The notes under the pieces: generated by a model
The model's input: the letters and a program-made list of their open reading frames with translations, nothing else
Told to the model about the DNA's origin: nothing
Databases searched by the model: none
Position numbers and translations under genes: made by a program
Origin: Phocaeicola vulgatus
GTDB lineage: Bacteria > Bacteroidota > Bacteroidia > Bacteroidales > Tannerellaceae
Direction: 5' to 3'
Length of the DNA: 64,000 bases
Assembly: GCA_022009975.1 (NCBI GenBank)
Contig: CP091733.1
Span: 885,001-949,000, forward strand
Shown: positions 20,814-29,545 of the stretch, piece after piece
How the letters are laid out: each line of letters begins with the position of its first letter
Numbering within the stretch: the stretch's first letter is position 1

Positions 20814-22489
20814 ATGGGCATATTTGACAAATTAATGATGCAACTGATTATCAATAAGATTACTTCAGACGGGAAAAAGGTGAGAAAACGTTTGGATAAA
20901 CTAACGGCATCACCTATGAAAGCGCAGGAGGACTTTTTGATGACGTTGTTGCGTGACAATAAAGACACAGAGTTTGGAAAGAAATATGATTTCGCTTCTA
21001 TCCATTCGATCGAAGAGTATCGCAAACGTGTCCCAGTCAGTTCTTTCGATGACTATTCAGAGGCTGTTTACCGAATGACGGAAAAGTGCGAAACCAATAT
21101 TTGACAGTCTATCCCATAAAGCATTTTTCCAAATCTTCCGGAACGATGGGCAATCCGAAACGTATCCCGTTCTCGGATAAGGCGGCGCAGATTTCGACAG
21201 ACTATTCTCTTTCCTATTTGTTAGCTTTGTTGGATCAAGAGCATTTGATGAGATGTGCGAAAGGGTTGAATTTAATAGAAGTTTCTTTACAGACTTTGCC
21301 GAACGGGTGCAGTTGTGGTGCTTATTCGGGCAGGTCAATTGAGAACAACCGCTTTGCATTGGAGAAGATATTTATTCCCTCATTTGAAGTAATGATTCCA
21401 AAAGGCAATATGAACTCCCGCCACTTGCAGGCTTTCTATGCTTTGTATGAAAAGGGTTTGTCATATTGTGTTTGTGCTTTCTATAGCTATTTCTTGGAAG
21501 TTCTTCGTTATATTGAAAAGAATTGGGAATTGTTGGCTGATGACATGGAGAAGGGACGTTTTGATGATTCCATCCAGATGCCGGATGAGGTTCGTGCCTC
21601 TTTGCAAAGCAAATTGAAGCCGGATCCGAAACGAGCGGAAGAGATTCGTGCGGTATTCCGCTCCCCGTCCCAAACATGGGTTCCGCGAATCTGGCCTAAT
21701 TTCCGCTTCTTGGCAGGAATCGGGACGGCAGGATTTAGTACTTATACGGAAAAGTTGAAAGAGTATTTCGGCCCGACCATTCATTTTTATATGTATGGAG
21801 TTCAAGCATCGGAAGCAGTCTTTTCCACTCCGATACGTATTGACTCCGGAGAGTCTGTCTTGATACCTGAAAGTGTGTTTTATGAGTTCCTGCCGATTGA
21901 ATCGTCTGATTATAGCCAATTACTAACTTTGGATCAGTTGGAAATAGGAAAGAACTATGAAGTGGTGATGACCAACCTTTCCGGTTTCTACCGTTATAAA
22001 ATGCGTGATGTCGTCCATGTCGTTGGCAAATATAACAATACGCCGACCATTGAGTTTTTGTTCCGTGCCGACCAGACGGTTAATTTGGTAGGAGAGAAAA
22101 CTACCGAGTATGCACTCCGCGAAGTGGTTAAGAAAACAGCTAAGGAGTGTGGCTTTGAGATGGTTGATTATTGTATGTATCCGAATCCGGAAACGGTTCC
22201 AGTTCGTTATGAGTTCTTGATAGAACCAGCTCAGTTGCCGGATGATTTTGATATGGAAAAGGCTCGTGACATACTGGATAAGAACCTTGCCATTGCTAAT
22301 CCGTCGATGGGTGACAAACTGAAGCGTGGAATTGTTGGAAGGAATGAACTCTATTTCTTGCAACAAGAAACCTGTTTGCTCTATCGTGATATGATGATAA
22401 TGAAAGGCGTTTCTTCAGCTCAATTAAAGCCTGTCAGGATTATTGACAACCCGCTGAAGAAAAAAACTCTTTTTCTATACATTAATTGA
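20814..22489 (+). CDS. GH3-family acyl-acid amido synthetase 2 (one frame break)
   Basis: About 558 residues, a divergent paralogue of the gene at 17929. Motifs: HFSKSSGTMGNPKRIP (motif 1), MYGVQASEAVFSTPIRID (motif 2, the usual YGSSE replaced by VQASE), GFYRYKMRDVVHVVG (motif 3) and VNLVGEKTTEYALREVV. The N-terminal ~80 residues are read up to 21082-21085, where a run of five A appears as four; restoration gives TEKVRNQYLTVYPIKHFSK. A shared layout with GH3-1 but different motif 2 suggests a different acid or amine partner. It starts 12 bases after the MFS stop. Confidence 0.8.
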
Positions 22490-22519
22490 TAAGAATGCTG
22501 TTTCTAAAACAAAATAGTT

Positions 22520-23965
22520 ATGGAATTAATATTACCTTATTACAAAGAATGTTTGAATATAGTTTGTGGTTTTGTTGAAGAAATAGGACGAAGCCACGGA
22601 GCCAGTGAAAAAGAGGCATTGCAATTACGCTTGATAGGTGAAGAGACCTTTGTTTTTATCTTGAATGGGATTCCCAAAGTAGGTTTGGATAATAAATTCC
22701 ATTTGCGTTGTGAAGAAGAGGAAGAGGGATTGTTGCTGATGTTTTCTAATCATGGCCGTCCGATGAATGCCCGTAATGTTCCAATTTTTGACCCGGATAA
22801 GGCATCGGAAACAGCTGATGGACTTTCTCTTACGATGGTTCGCTGTTTTAGTTATGAGTTTGGTTACCGAAACATGGGAAAGGATGGTTGGGAATTGGCT
22901 GTTCGTTTCCATATCGAGAATTATAAGAGGCTGGAACAAATTAATGCTTCTGACAGCGATTATGAACATGAGGAACAAGAACCTTTTACTGTTCGTCTGG
23001 CTACGGAGGCAGATGTGCCTGGAATCATCAATTTGGTTTATAATACATATCATTATTCCTATGCAAAAGACTTTTTTTACAATGAAAAAGAGCTGGCTTC
23101 CCGGATTGCAGAAAAGAGGATTTTGTCTTTGGTGGCTGTGACGGAATCGGGAAAGGTTGTAGGACATAATGCGGTTTTGTTGGATTCTGATCGTCTGGGA
23201 GAAGCTGGAATGTCCATGGTTGATCCCAACTATCGCCGTTCCAAGGCTTTTTTGTCATTGGTGTTGAATACGGCGAGGTCAGTAAAGACCAATTATCCGG
23301 ATTTGTTGTGTTACGCAAAATGTGTCACATCTCATGTCCGTTCCCAAGCGTTCATTACCTCGTTTTCTACTTGTTTGTTTCAATTGTCCGTTTACCATCA
23401 TGCTGCTTTTATCGGCATGAAAGGCGATGCCAATTCACGAGAATCGTTGGTTTACTCCATCTCTTTCTTAGGAAAACAATCTGACAAAAAATCTATTTAT
23501 GTGCCGGCTAAGCATCAGATGATCATTCAAGACATTTTGAAACGGGCAAAGGTGGCAGTGGAGTGTTTGCCTGCAGAAGTGGAAGAAACGGTTGAGGATA
23601 ACAGTGTTATTAATTCTGAAATACTCCCTCTTCGTCAGTATGCCGAGTTTACAGCTAAAAAAATAGGAAAAGCTTTTATTTCTGAGTTACGCAAACAGAC
23701 CATGTATGTACGTCAAAACGGAGTGGTGACCGTTGATTTGATTCTGCCAACGGAACAGCCGTTTACTGTCGGATGGGATGAAGAATTAAACCGTATCGGT
23801 TATTTCTTCTGCGGTATCAAACCAAGTGTGGATGGAACATGGAATTTGGTTTATGCCAATTTGTTGTTTCAAATGTTTGATTTTGACAAATTACAACTCT
23901 ATGCAGACGATGCCAACATGTTGTGCAAGTATGTAAAGGAGGAATATGAGAAAACAATGGCTTGA
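22520..23965 (+). CDS. Anti-sigma factor-like HATPase fused to a GNAT acetyltransferase domain
   Basis: A 481-residue protein. Residues 1-140 form a GHKL ATPase of the RsbW/SpoIIAB type: N-box LRLIGEETFVFILNG, then LMFSNHGRPMNARN and TADGLSLTMVRCFSYEFGY in the place of the G1 and G2 boxes. Residues 155-320 form a GNAT fold (VRLATEADVPGIINLVY; VVGHNAVLLDSD; AGMSMVDPNYRRSKAF). The C-terminal ~150 residues are unassigned. Last gene of the eight-gene run, 30 bases after GH3-2. It is the natural partner of the two STAS proteins; the GNAT part could act on the metabolite. No frame break. The fusion is uncommon in my knowledge. Confidence 0.8.
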   Translation: MELILPYYKECLNIVCGFVEEIGRSHGASEKEALQLRLIGEETFVFILNGIPKVGLDNKFHLRCEEEEEGLLLMFSNHGRPMNARNVPIFDPDKASETADGLSLTMVRCFSYEFGYRNMGKDGWELAVRFHIENYKRLEQINASDSDYEHEEQEPFTVRLATEADVPGIINLVYNTYHYSYAKDFFYNEKELASRIAEKRILSLVAVTESGKVVGHNAVLLDSDRLGEAGMSMVDPNYRRSKAFLSLVLNTARSVKTNYPDLLCYAKCVTSHVRSQAFITSFSTCLFQLSVYHHAAFIGMKGDANSRESLVYSISFLGKQSDKKSIYVPAKHQMIIQDILKRAKVAVECLPAEVEETVEDNSVINSEILPLRQYAEFTAKKIGKAFISELRKQTMYVRQNGVVTVDLILPTEQPFTVGWDEELNRIGYFFCGIKPSVDGTWNLVYANLLFQMFDFDKLQLYADDANMLCKYVKEEYEKTMA

Positions 23966-23985
23966 TATCATGTCTAAATAACAGA

Positions 23986-24050
23986 AGAGGTGTGCTATCA
24001 TGGCAAATTGCTGTATTGCTTTTAGGAATCCAGATTCAGGCATTTGCCAG
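23986..24050 (+). repeat. R1 repeat, truncated left half
   Basis: Matches the first ~65 bases of the R1 element (ggtgtgctatcatggcaaattgctgtattgctttt...cagcatttgc) but lacks the GGGGCTG hairpin. It follows the last gene of the GH3 run. The 418-base gap 23966-24383 otherwise holds the R2 element and a possible promoter. Confidence 0.6.
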
Positions 24051-24120
24051 ATATATAAAATCGGTTATTTATCTCAATATTAGCTATTTGGGATTTATTG
24101 ATAATGGTTCATTTTAAACA

Positions 24121-24213
24121 ACCGTTGTTTTGAAAAAAACATTGGATATTTTTGAAAAAACGTTGGACGTTTTTTAAAAAAACATTTGACGTTTTTTTCG
24201 AAAAAACAACGGT
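24121..24213. repeat. R2 repeat, copy 1
   Basis: Bounded by inverted arms accgttgtttt and aaaacaacggt. The inside holds three degenerate aaaaaacattggacgttttt-like units. A tail of tatgtttttttcgatgttttcg units runs on to about 24270. Related copies at 42462 and 58630. Confidence 0.8.
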
Positions 24214-24343
24214 ATGTTTTTTTCGATGTTTTCGACATGTTTTTTTCGATGCTTTTTCCATCTGTTTTTTTCCTTCTCATAAGAATAGCATCTTTGAAAA
24301 AAATTATCTATGGAAATGTTGGAAGAAAAAAAGAAAAAAACAT

Positions 24344-24351
24344 TACCTTTA
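24344..24351 (+). promoter_or_regulatory. Possible -7 box (TACCTTTA) for the CNNM gene
   Basis: Seven of eight matches to TAnnTTTG, 32 bases before the ATG at 24384. No -33 element can be assigned in the A-rich upstream tract. Confidence 0.35.
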
Positions 24352-24383
24352 CACTTGATAAAGAATGTATAAAGGAATAATTT

Positions 24384-25651
24384 ATGGAGGTATTTATAAT
24401 ACTTGTACTTATATTGTTGAATGGAGTATTGTCTATGTCTGAAATTGCGTTGGTTTCCGCAAGAAAAACAAAACTTGAAACAGCAGCGAAAAAGGGAAGC
24501 CAAGCAGCCAAGGCAGCATTGAAATTATCTGAGAATCCTGATATCTTTTTATCTACCATCCAAATAGGCATTACTTTAATCGGTATTTTGACCGGTTTGT
24601 ATTCTGGAGAAAAGTTTGCCGGAAGTTTAGCGGCATATTTGAGTTATATTCCAGCGATGGCTCCTTATTCATTGGCGATTTCCAAGACGATTATTGTTGT
24701 AGTCGTTACCTATTTGACTTTGATTTGGGGAGAGTTGGTGCCAAAGCGCATCGGAATGGGAAATCCGGAGCATGTTTCCTTACTCATCGCTCGCCCCATG
24801 CGTCTGTTATCATCGCTTGCTTCTCCCTTTGTATGGGTTTTGTCCAAGAGCACTTGCTTGACTGTTAGAATATTGGGACTGGATAAAAAAGAGGGTTCGA
24901 AGGTGACGGAAGAGGAAATCAAGGCAATCGTCAAAGAAGGATATAACGACGGGGAAGTACAAGAGGTTGAGCAAGATATTGTTGATAGGGTCTTTACGTT
25001 GGGTGACCGTCGGGTTGATTCCATCATGACTCATCGAGGAGAGCTTGTTTGGTTGGATGTGTCAGACGGTCTTGATAAAATAAAAAAGAAAATAGAAGAT
25101 AGTTTGTTTGGCATTTATCCGGTTTCATCAGGGAATTTAGACAATTTATTGGGTGTTGTTTACTTAAAAGATTTGTTCCTCTCTATTGATAATCCGGATT
25201 TTTCTTTGAAAAAAATGGTGCGTGAAGCCCAGTTCGTGCCGGAAAACCAAAGTGTTTATACGACCTTGGAGCAATTCAAGAATGCGAAGGTGAAGTATTC
25301 CATTGTAGCGGACGAATTTGGGAATATTCAAGGTATCGTTACGTTGAAAGATATCATGGAAGGACTTGTCGGTCAGGTTCCGGAACCCGGAGAAGAACAA
25401 TACATCATCAAACGTTCGGATGGTTCTTGTCTGATTGACGGTCAATGTCCGTTTTATGAGTTCCTCTCTTATTTGACAGGGAAGAGTTGTATGCAGAGCA
25501 CGACTATAACACGTTGAGCGGTTTGATTTTGGAAATTTTGGAAAGACTGCCCAAAACGGGAGAAAAATTGGATTGGATGGGACTGAATATGGAAATAGTC
25601 GATATGGATGGCGCACGCATAGACAAAGTGTTGGTCACTTGTGTGAAATAA
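24384..25651 (+). CDS. CNNM/CorC (HlyC-like) transporter with CBS pair (one frame break)
   Basis: About 423 residues. N-terminal DUF21 membrane domain (LVLILLNGVLSMSEIALVSA; ISKTIIVVVVTYLTLIWGEL), a CBS pair (DRRVDSIMTHRGELVWLDVS; TLEQFKNAKVKYSIVADEFG) and a C-terminal CorC_HlyC domain. As read, the protein stops at 25517; restoring TTTT at 25472-25474 (TAT TTT GAC AGG) leads through LSGLILEILERLPKTGEKLD to a stop at 25649-25651, which completes the CorC_HlyC domain. The family is linked to Mg2+ or Co2+ efflux or membrane integrity. Confidence 0.87.
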
Positions 25652-25718
25652 TGGTGCGAAACATCGATGGTAGAGCCTCCATGTTCAATAGATTAGATTA
25701 TAAACAGTTATTATTAAT

Positions 25719-27227
25719 ATGTATTTGTTAGGATGTGATATAGGATGCTCTTCTGTGAAAGTGTCTATCGTAGATGCCGAAACAGGGAAGGCCGTTGGTG
25801 CGGATTTCTATCCCAAGGTGGAAGCTCCTATAAAGGCGCCTCGTCCTGGTTGGGCAGAGCAAAATCCAGATGATTGGTGGCTTTATGTTTCCAAAGCAAT
25901 CCAGGGAGCATTAGGTAAATCGGGAGTGAACGGTGAAGATATAGCCGCAATTGGTTTGGCATATCAGATGCATGGATTGGTAGTTGTTGACAAAAACAAG
26001 ACAGTCCTTCGTCCTTCCATTATTTGGTGTGACAGCCGTGCTGTCCCTTATGGAGATTGCGCTTTCCATACAATTGGGGAGAAACGATGTTTGTATCATC
26101 TGCTAAACTCCCCTGGGAACTTTACGGCATCCAAATTGGCTTGGGTAAAGGAATATGAACCAAATCTGTATCGTTCTATCTATAAGATTATGTTGCCTGG
26201 CGATTATATAGCCATGCGGATGACGGGAGAGATAGCGACGACGGTTCCGGGTTTGTCTGAGGGTGTTGTCTGGGATTTCCAAGAAAACAAGGTCTCAGAT
26301 GATATATTTTCTTATTTTGGTTTTGATAAGGAGCTCATTCCTGATATTTGTCCGACTTTTGGTGTTCAAGGAGAACTATTGGGAACAGTGGCTGCCGAAT
26401 TGGGATTGAAAAAAGGAATACCGGTTACATATAGAGCAGGTGACCAAAGCAACAATGCCCTTTCTTTAAATGTATTGAATCCGGGAGAAGTCGCTGCAAC
26501 GGCAGGAACATCCGGAGTAGTGTATGGCGTCAACGACAAACTAAACTTCGATGTGCTTTCAAGAGTTAATACGTTTGCTCATGTCAATCATACCAAGGAA
26601 CAGCCCCGGTTGGGAACGTTATTGTGCATTAATGGAGTTGGCATTCTCAATTCTTGGATAAAGAGGACAATAGCTCCCGAAGGTGTGAATTATGAACAAC
26701 TGAATAGGCTTGCAGAAAGCGTGCCAATCGGTTCAGAGGGCATTTCGATTCTTCCATTTGGAAACGGCGCGGAGCGAATGTTTGAAAACAAACAGGTGGA
26801 ATGTGCCATATTTGGCATTAATTTCAATATGCATGGAAAAGCGCATTTGGCTCGGGCGGCGCAAGAAGGCGTTGTCTTCTCTTTCAAATATGGAATGGAT
26901 ATCATGAATGAGATGGGAATAGACATACAAGTGATTCGTGTCGGCAATTCCAATATGTTCCAAAGTGACATATTCAAAGAGGCGTTGGCTTGTGTGACAG
27001 GAACCGTCATTGAGGTGTTTGATACGAATGGAGCAGTTGGCGCAGCCAAAGGAGCCGGCATCGGAGCTGGTATTTATTCGACGCCGGAAGATGCATTTGC
27101 CTCGTTGAAGAAGATTCAGGTGATTGAACCTGACGGATTGAAAGCCAACCGCTATTGTGGGGCTTTTGATTGCTGGAAAGAACGTTTGGAAAAAATAATA
27201 GGAGAACAACCAACTTTAAATATTTAG
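25719..27227 (+). CDS. xylB: FGGY carbohydrate kinase, probable xylulokinase
   Basis: A 502-residue cytosolic sugar kinase. Motifs: LLGCDIGCSSVKVSIVDAET (N-terminal ATPase fold, phosphate loop), IGLAYQMHGLVVVDKNKTVL with the QMHG typical of xylulokinase, PSIIWCDSRA, catalytic Asp in TYRAGDQSNNALS, and GVGILNSWIK. Expected reaction: D-xylulose plus ATP to xylulose 5-phosphate. No xylose isomerase or transporter lies beside it, so another ketopentose substrate is possible. It is followed after three bases by a thioredoxin lipoprotein gene. No frame break. Confidence 0.85.
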   Translation: MYLLGCDIGCSSVKVSIVDAETGKAVGADFYPKVEAPIKAPRPGWAEQNPDDWWLYVSKAIQGALGKSGVNGEDIAAIGLAYQMHGLVVVDKNKTVLRPSIIWCDSRAVPYGDCAFHTIGEKRCLYHLLNSPGNFTASKLAWVKEYEPNLYRSIYKIMLPGDYIAMRMTGEIATTVPGLSEGVVWDFQENKVSDDIFSYFGFDKELIPDICPTFGVQGELLGTVAAELGLKKGIPVTYRAGDQSNNALSLNVLNPGEVAATAGTSGVVYGVNDKLNFDVLSRVNTFAHVNHTKEQPRLGTLLCINGVGILNSWIKRTIAPEGVNYEQLNRLAESVPIGSEGISILPFGNGAERMFENKQVECAIFGINFNMHGKAHLARAAQEGVVFSFKYGMDIMNEMGIDIQVIRVGNSNMFQSDIFKEALACVTGTVIEVFDTNGAVGAAKGAGIGAGIYSTPEDAFASLKKIQVIEPDGLKANRYCGAFDCWKERLEKIIGEQPTLNI

Positions 27228-27230
27228 TAT

Positions 27231-28349
27231 ATGAAACAATTAGTAATGATTTCAGCAGCTGCTTTGTTGTTGGCTGCTTGTAGTGAGAAGCCAGGATATC
27301 AGATTTCTGGTAAAGTGAATAACCCAGCATTGGAAGGAAAAAATGTTTACCTTTGCGCAGTTGAGGAAGGAACTCCTGTATTGGACAGCGCATTGGTACA
27401 AAACGGTTCTTTCATGTTCAAAGGAGTTCAAGATCAATTGGCATTGAGAAAATTGAAATTCTCGGAAGCGGATGTTGAACCGATGAGAGCTATTGAAGGA
27501 GAAGACGCTCCATTCTCTGTTACTTTGGCTTTGGACAATAGCAAATTGCAAGTGACTTTGGATACACTTTCCGATGTGGGAGGTTCTGTGGCGAATGATG
27601 CTGTTAAAACGCTTAAGGCTGAATTGAGAACATTGCGAGACAAACAAGAAAGCTTGGTGGCTGATATGAAATCGGAAGATGAAGCTGTCAGCAGCGAAGC
27701 CGTAAAAAAAGCAGAAGCAATTGAAGAGGAGATTTCTGAAAAGGTCGCAGCCTTTATCAAGGGGAATATTGATAATCCGCTGAGTGGAAAACTATTTTAT
27801 GATTTCCGTTATAATATAAGTGAAGATACCCAGTATCAAATTGCCGATGTCGCAACAGATTCATTCCGTGCAATTCCGGGTGTTACGGCTATTTTAGACC
27901 GTTTGGAAAAAATGAAATCCGTAGCAGTTGGTCAGAAATTTGCGGATTTGGAATTGAATGACGTGAAAGGAAAGCCTGGTAAATTGTCTGATTATGTAGG
28001 CAAAGGTAAAGTCGTGTTGATTGATTTCTGGGCAAGCTGGTGTCCTCCTTGCCGTAAAGAAACTCCGAAATTGGTAGAACTTTACAAGCAGTATAAGAAC
28101 AAGGGCTTTGAAATCGTAGGTGTTTCTTTCGATAGCAAACAAGAAGCTTGGGAAAAAGGCATCAAAGATTTAGGAATCACTTGGCCACAATTGTCAGATT
28201 TGAAAGGCTGGAAGAGTGTTGCTACAAGTGTTTATTATGTAAACAGCATTCCTCACACTATTATTGTGGATAAAGACGGAACTATTGTTGCCCGTAATGT
28301 ACATGGTGATGCAATAGGAGAGAAGTTGTCTGAATTGTTGGATAAGTAA
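27231..28349 (+). CDS. DUF4369/TlpA-like thioredoxin lipoprotein
   Basis: A 372-residue lipoprotein. Signal peptide and lipobox: MKQLVMISAAALLLAACSE. A DUF4369-like N-terminal beta domain (YQISGKVNNPALEGKNVYLC), a coiled-coil-rich middle (residues ~125-165), and a C-terminal thioredoxin fold with WASWCPPCRKETPKL and the cis-proline SIPHTIIVDKDG. Common in Bacteroidetes; expected to reduce disulfides in the periplasm. Start ATG is three bases after the kinase stop. No frame break. Confidence 0.9.
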   Translation: MKQLVMISAAALLLAACSEKPGYQISGKVNNPALEGKNVYLCAVEEGTPVLDSALVQNGSFMFKGVQDQLALRKLKFSEADVEPMRAIEGEDAPFSVTLALDNSKLQVTLDTLSDVGGSVANDAVKTLKAELRTLRDKQESLVADMKSEDEAVSSEAVKKAEAIEEEISEKVAAFIKGNIDNPLSGKLFYDFRYNISEDTQYQIADVATDSFRAIPGVTAILDRLEKMKSVAVGQKFADLELNDVKGKPGKLSDYVGKGKVVLIDFWASWCPPCRKETPKLVELYKQYKNKGFEIVGVSFDSKQEAWEKGIKDLGITWPQLSDLKGWKSVATSVYYVNSIPHTIIVDKDGTIVARNVHGDAIGEKLSELLDK

Positions 28350-28362
28350 TCTCTACAAACAG

Positions 28363-28490
28363 GGCGGTGTGTCATAATTGCAAACGGCTGCGTTGCTTTC
28401 GGAATTCGACCTCAGCACCTTGCATTTTGCTAATTCTGACGCACCTTAAAGGGGCTGCATCAAAACATTCATTTTGACACAGCCCCCTTT
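28363..28490 (+). repeat. R1 repeat, full copy A, with terminal hairpin
   Basis: Full two-hairpin element. Outer hairpin: ggtgtgtcataatt pairs with aattctgacgcacc. Second hairpin 28451-28487: ggggctg...cagcccc followed by cttt. It lies between convergent genes (thioredoxin stop 28349 and small membrane protein stop 28529), where the second hairpin could end both transcripts. Copies of the same design at 32813, 39760 and 46841. Confidence 0.8.
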
Positions 28491-28528
28491 CCTACAGCAA
28501 TTTGCCAATCGGCAATATTATCTTATTT

Positions 28529-28717
28529 TCAGTTTTCCGGAACTTGGTTTTTGCTTCCAATGTAACGAATGATTGCCATCGAGATTACAAGGAAAACCAA
28601 AACGCCGATTAAAGCATTCTTTGTAACATCAGAACTGAATGGAGTTGTTCCTACTAATACCAATATAATAGTAGACATCATCATGATGGCATCTACCAAA
28701 TCTTTATTTACTTTCAT
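28529..28717 (-). CDS. Small membrane protein, about 62 residues
   Basis: MKVNKDLVDAIMMMSTIILV start at 28715-28717, then two hydrophobic segments (AIMMMSTIILVLVGT; LIGVLVFLVISMAIIRYIG). I prefer this start to the in-frame ATG at 28771, which would overlap the neighbouring gene. No recognised family. It sits 25 bases after another two-segment small protein, so the two may form a pair. Confidence 0.55.
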   Translation of the reverse strand: MKVNKDLVDAIMMMSTIILVLVGTTPFSSDVTKNALIGVLVFLVISMAIIRYIGSKNQVPEN

Positions 28718-28742
28718 GATTCTAATCGTTTTAAAGGTGTAA

Positions 28743-28940
28743 TTATGCGCATTCATTTGTTTCCTCTTCATCGGAACTCAAACATTTCATGAGACCGAAC
28801 AGACCATAACCCAATGTTGCAATTACTGCAATCAATTTTATATAGTCATTCGGAATAAGATTGCTGCAAGCCAATACACAGCCGACCAGAATAGCGATAA
28901 TAGATATAATTAAGTTTGTTTTATTTGATTTTTTAGACAT
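28743..28940 (-). CDS. Small membrane protein, 65 residues
   Basis: MSKKSNKTNLIISIIAILVG start, two hydrophobic segments (LIISIIAILVGCVLACSNLI; YIKLIAVIATLGYGLFGLM) and an acidic tail DEEETNECA. No family recognised. A basic N terminus and an acidic C terminus predict both ends in the cytoplasm. Located next to a similar two-segment gene; function unknown. Confidence 0.6.
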   Translation of the reverse strand: MSKKSNKTNLIISIIAILVGCVLACSNLIPNDYIKLIAVIATLGYGLFGLMKCLSSDEEETNECA

Positions 28941-29053
28941 GATATTTCTTCTTTAATGTATTAATGAATAAGTTTTGATAATAAAATAGGCGATACACTC
29001 CGGATTTGGAATGTATAACGAATAGTTGCCTTAATGACAAAAAGAAGAAATGG

Positions 29054-29455
29054 CTAAATCAGTAGTTTGCGTAAGGCGAAAACATGAAGTCCCTTGTTTC
29101 GCCAAATTGCAGTGAAATTGTTATAATATGCGATTGCCTTTACCTCAGAAAGCTTGGATAAAAGTTCACATCCTTTTAGTTTGAAATATTGGATTTGCTT
29201 TTCACTATGCGTGAAGATTCGCACATTGAAATGAGAAGAAGATGATTGGAAAACTCTGCGTGGTGTTTGTAGATTCCCGTTTTTCAAATCCTCGCTCAAG
29301 ACAACCATGCATTGTTCCCTATTCTTCGCCAAAGTTTCTTTCATAATCGTTTCGCTTTTCGGTCTGAAGTCCGACAAGAAAGCTTGCTGCTCTTCATTAT
29401 CAACAAAAAGCAGTGTCGCAATTATGAATCCGATTATGTATAGAAATTGTTTCAT
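29054..29455 (-). CDS. Hypothetical exported or membrane-anchored protein, 133 residues
   Basis: MKQFLYIIGFIIATLLFVDN is an anchor or signal peptide without a clear cleavage site. The remaining ~110 residues are hydrophilic, with no motif I recognise. The start lies only five bases from a good promoter -7 box (29460-29467), so the message may be leaderless or the true start may be further inside. Divergent from menA. Confidence 0.5.
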   Translation of the reverse strand: MKQFLYIIGFIIATLLFVDNEEQQAFLSDFRPKSETIMKETLAKNREQCMVVLSEDLKNGNLQTPRRVFQSSSSHFNVRIFTHSEKQIQYFKLKGCELLSKLSEVKAIAYYNNFTAIWRNKGLHVFALRKLLI

Positions 29456-29459
29456 GTGG

Positions 29460-29491
29460 CAAATTTATAATGTTTTTTTGGTTAAAGACAA
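29460..29491 (-). promoter_or_regulatory. Bacteroidetes-type promoter for the 133-residue hypothetical
   Basis: On the minus strand TTG, a 21-base spacer, then TAAATTTG, a full match to TAnnTTTG. Its expected start point falls at or next to the ATG at 29455. Confidence 0.5.
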
Positions 29492-29545
29492 GCTTTTCCG
29501 ATTAATTGTTGTTATTTTGTACTCAAAAAGTTATTTAGTTGCTTT

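Noticed and set aside
25719..28349. A xylose operon built on the kinase at 25719
   Set aside because: No isomerase, permease or regulator next to it; the following gene is a thioredoxin lipoprotein. Only the kinase assignment is kept.
28451..28487. An intact insertion sequence defined by the GGGGCTG...CAGCCCC ends
   Set aside because: The arms enclose only a few bases with no transposase; at most a non-autonomous remnant.
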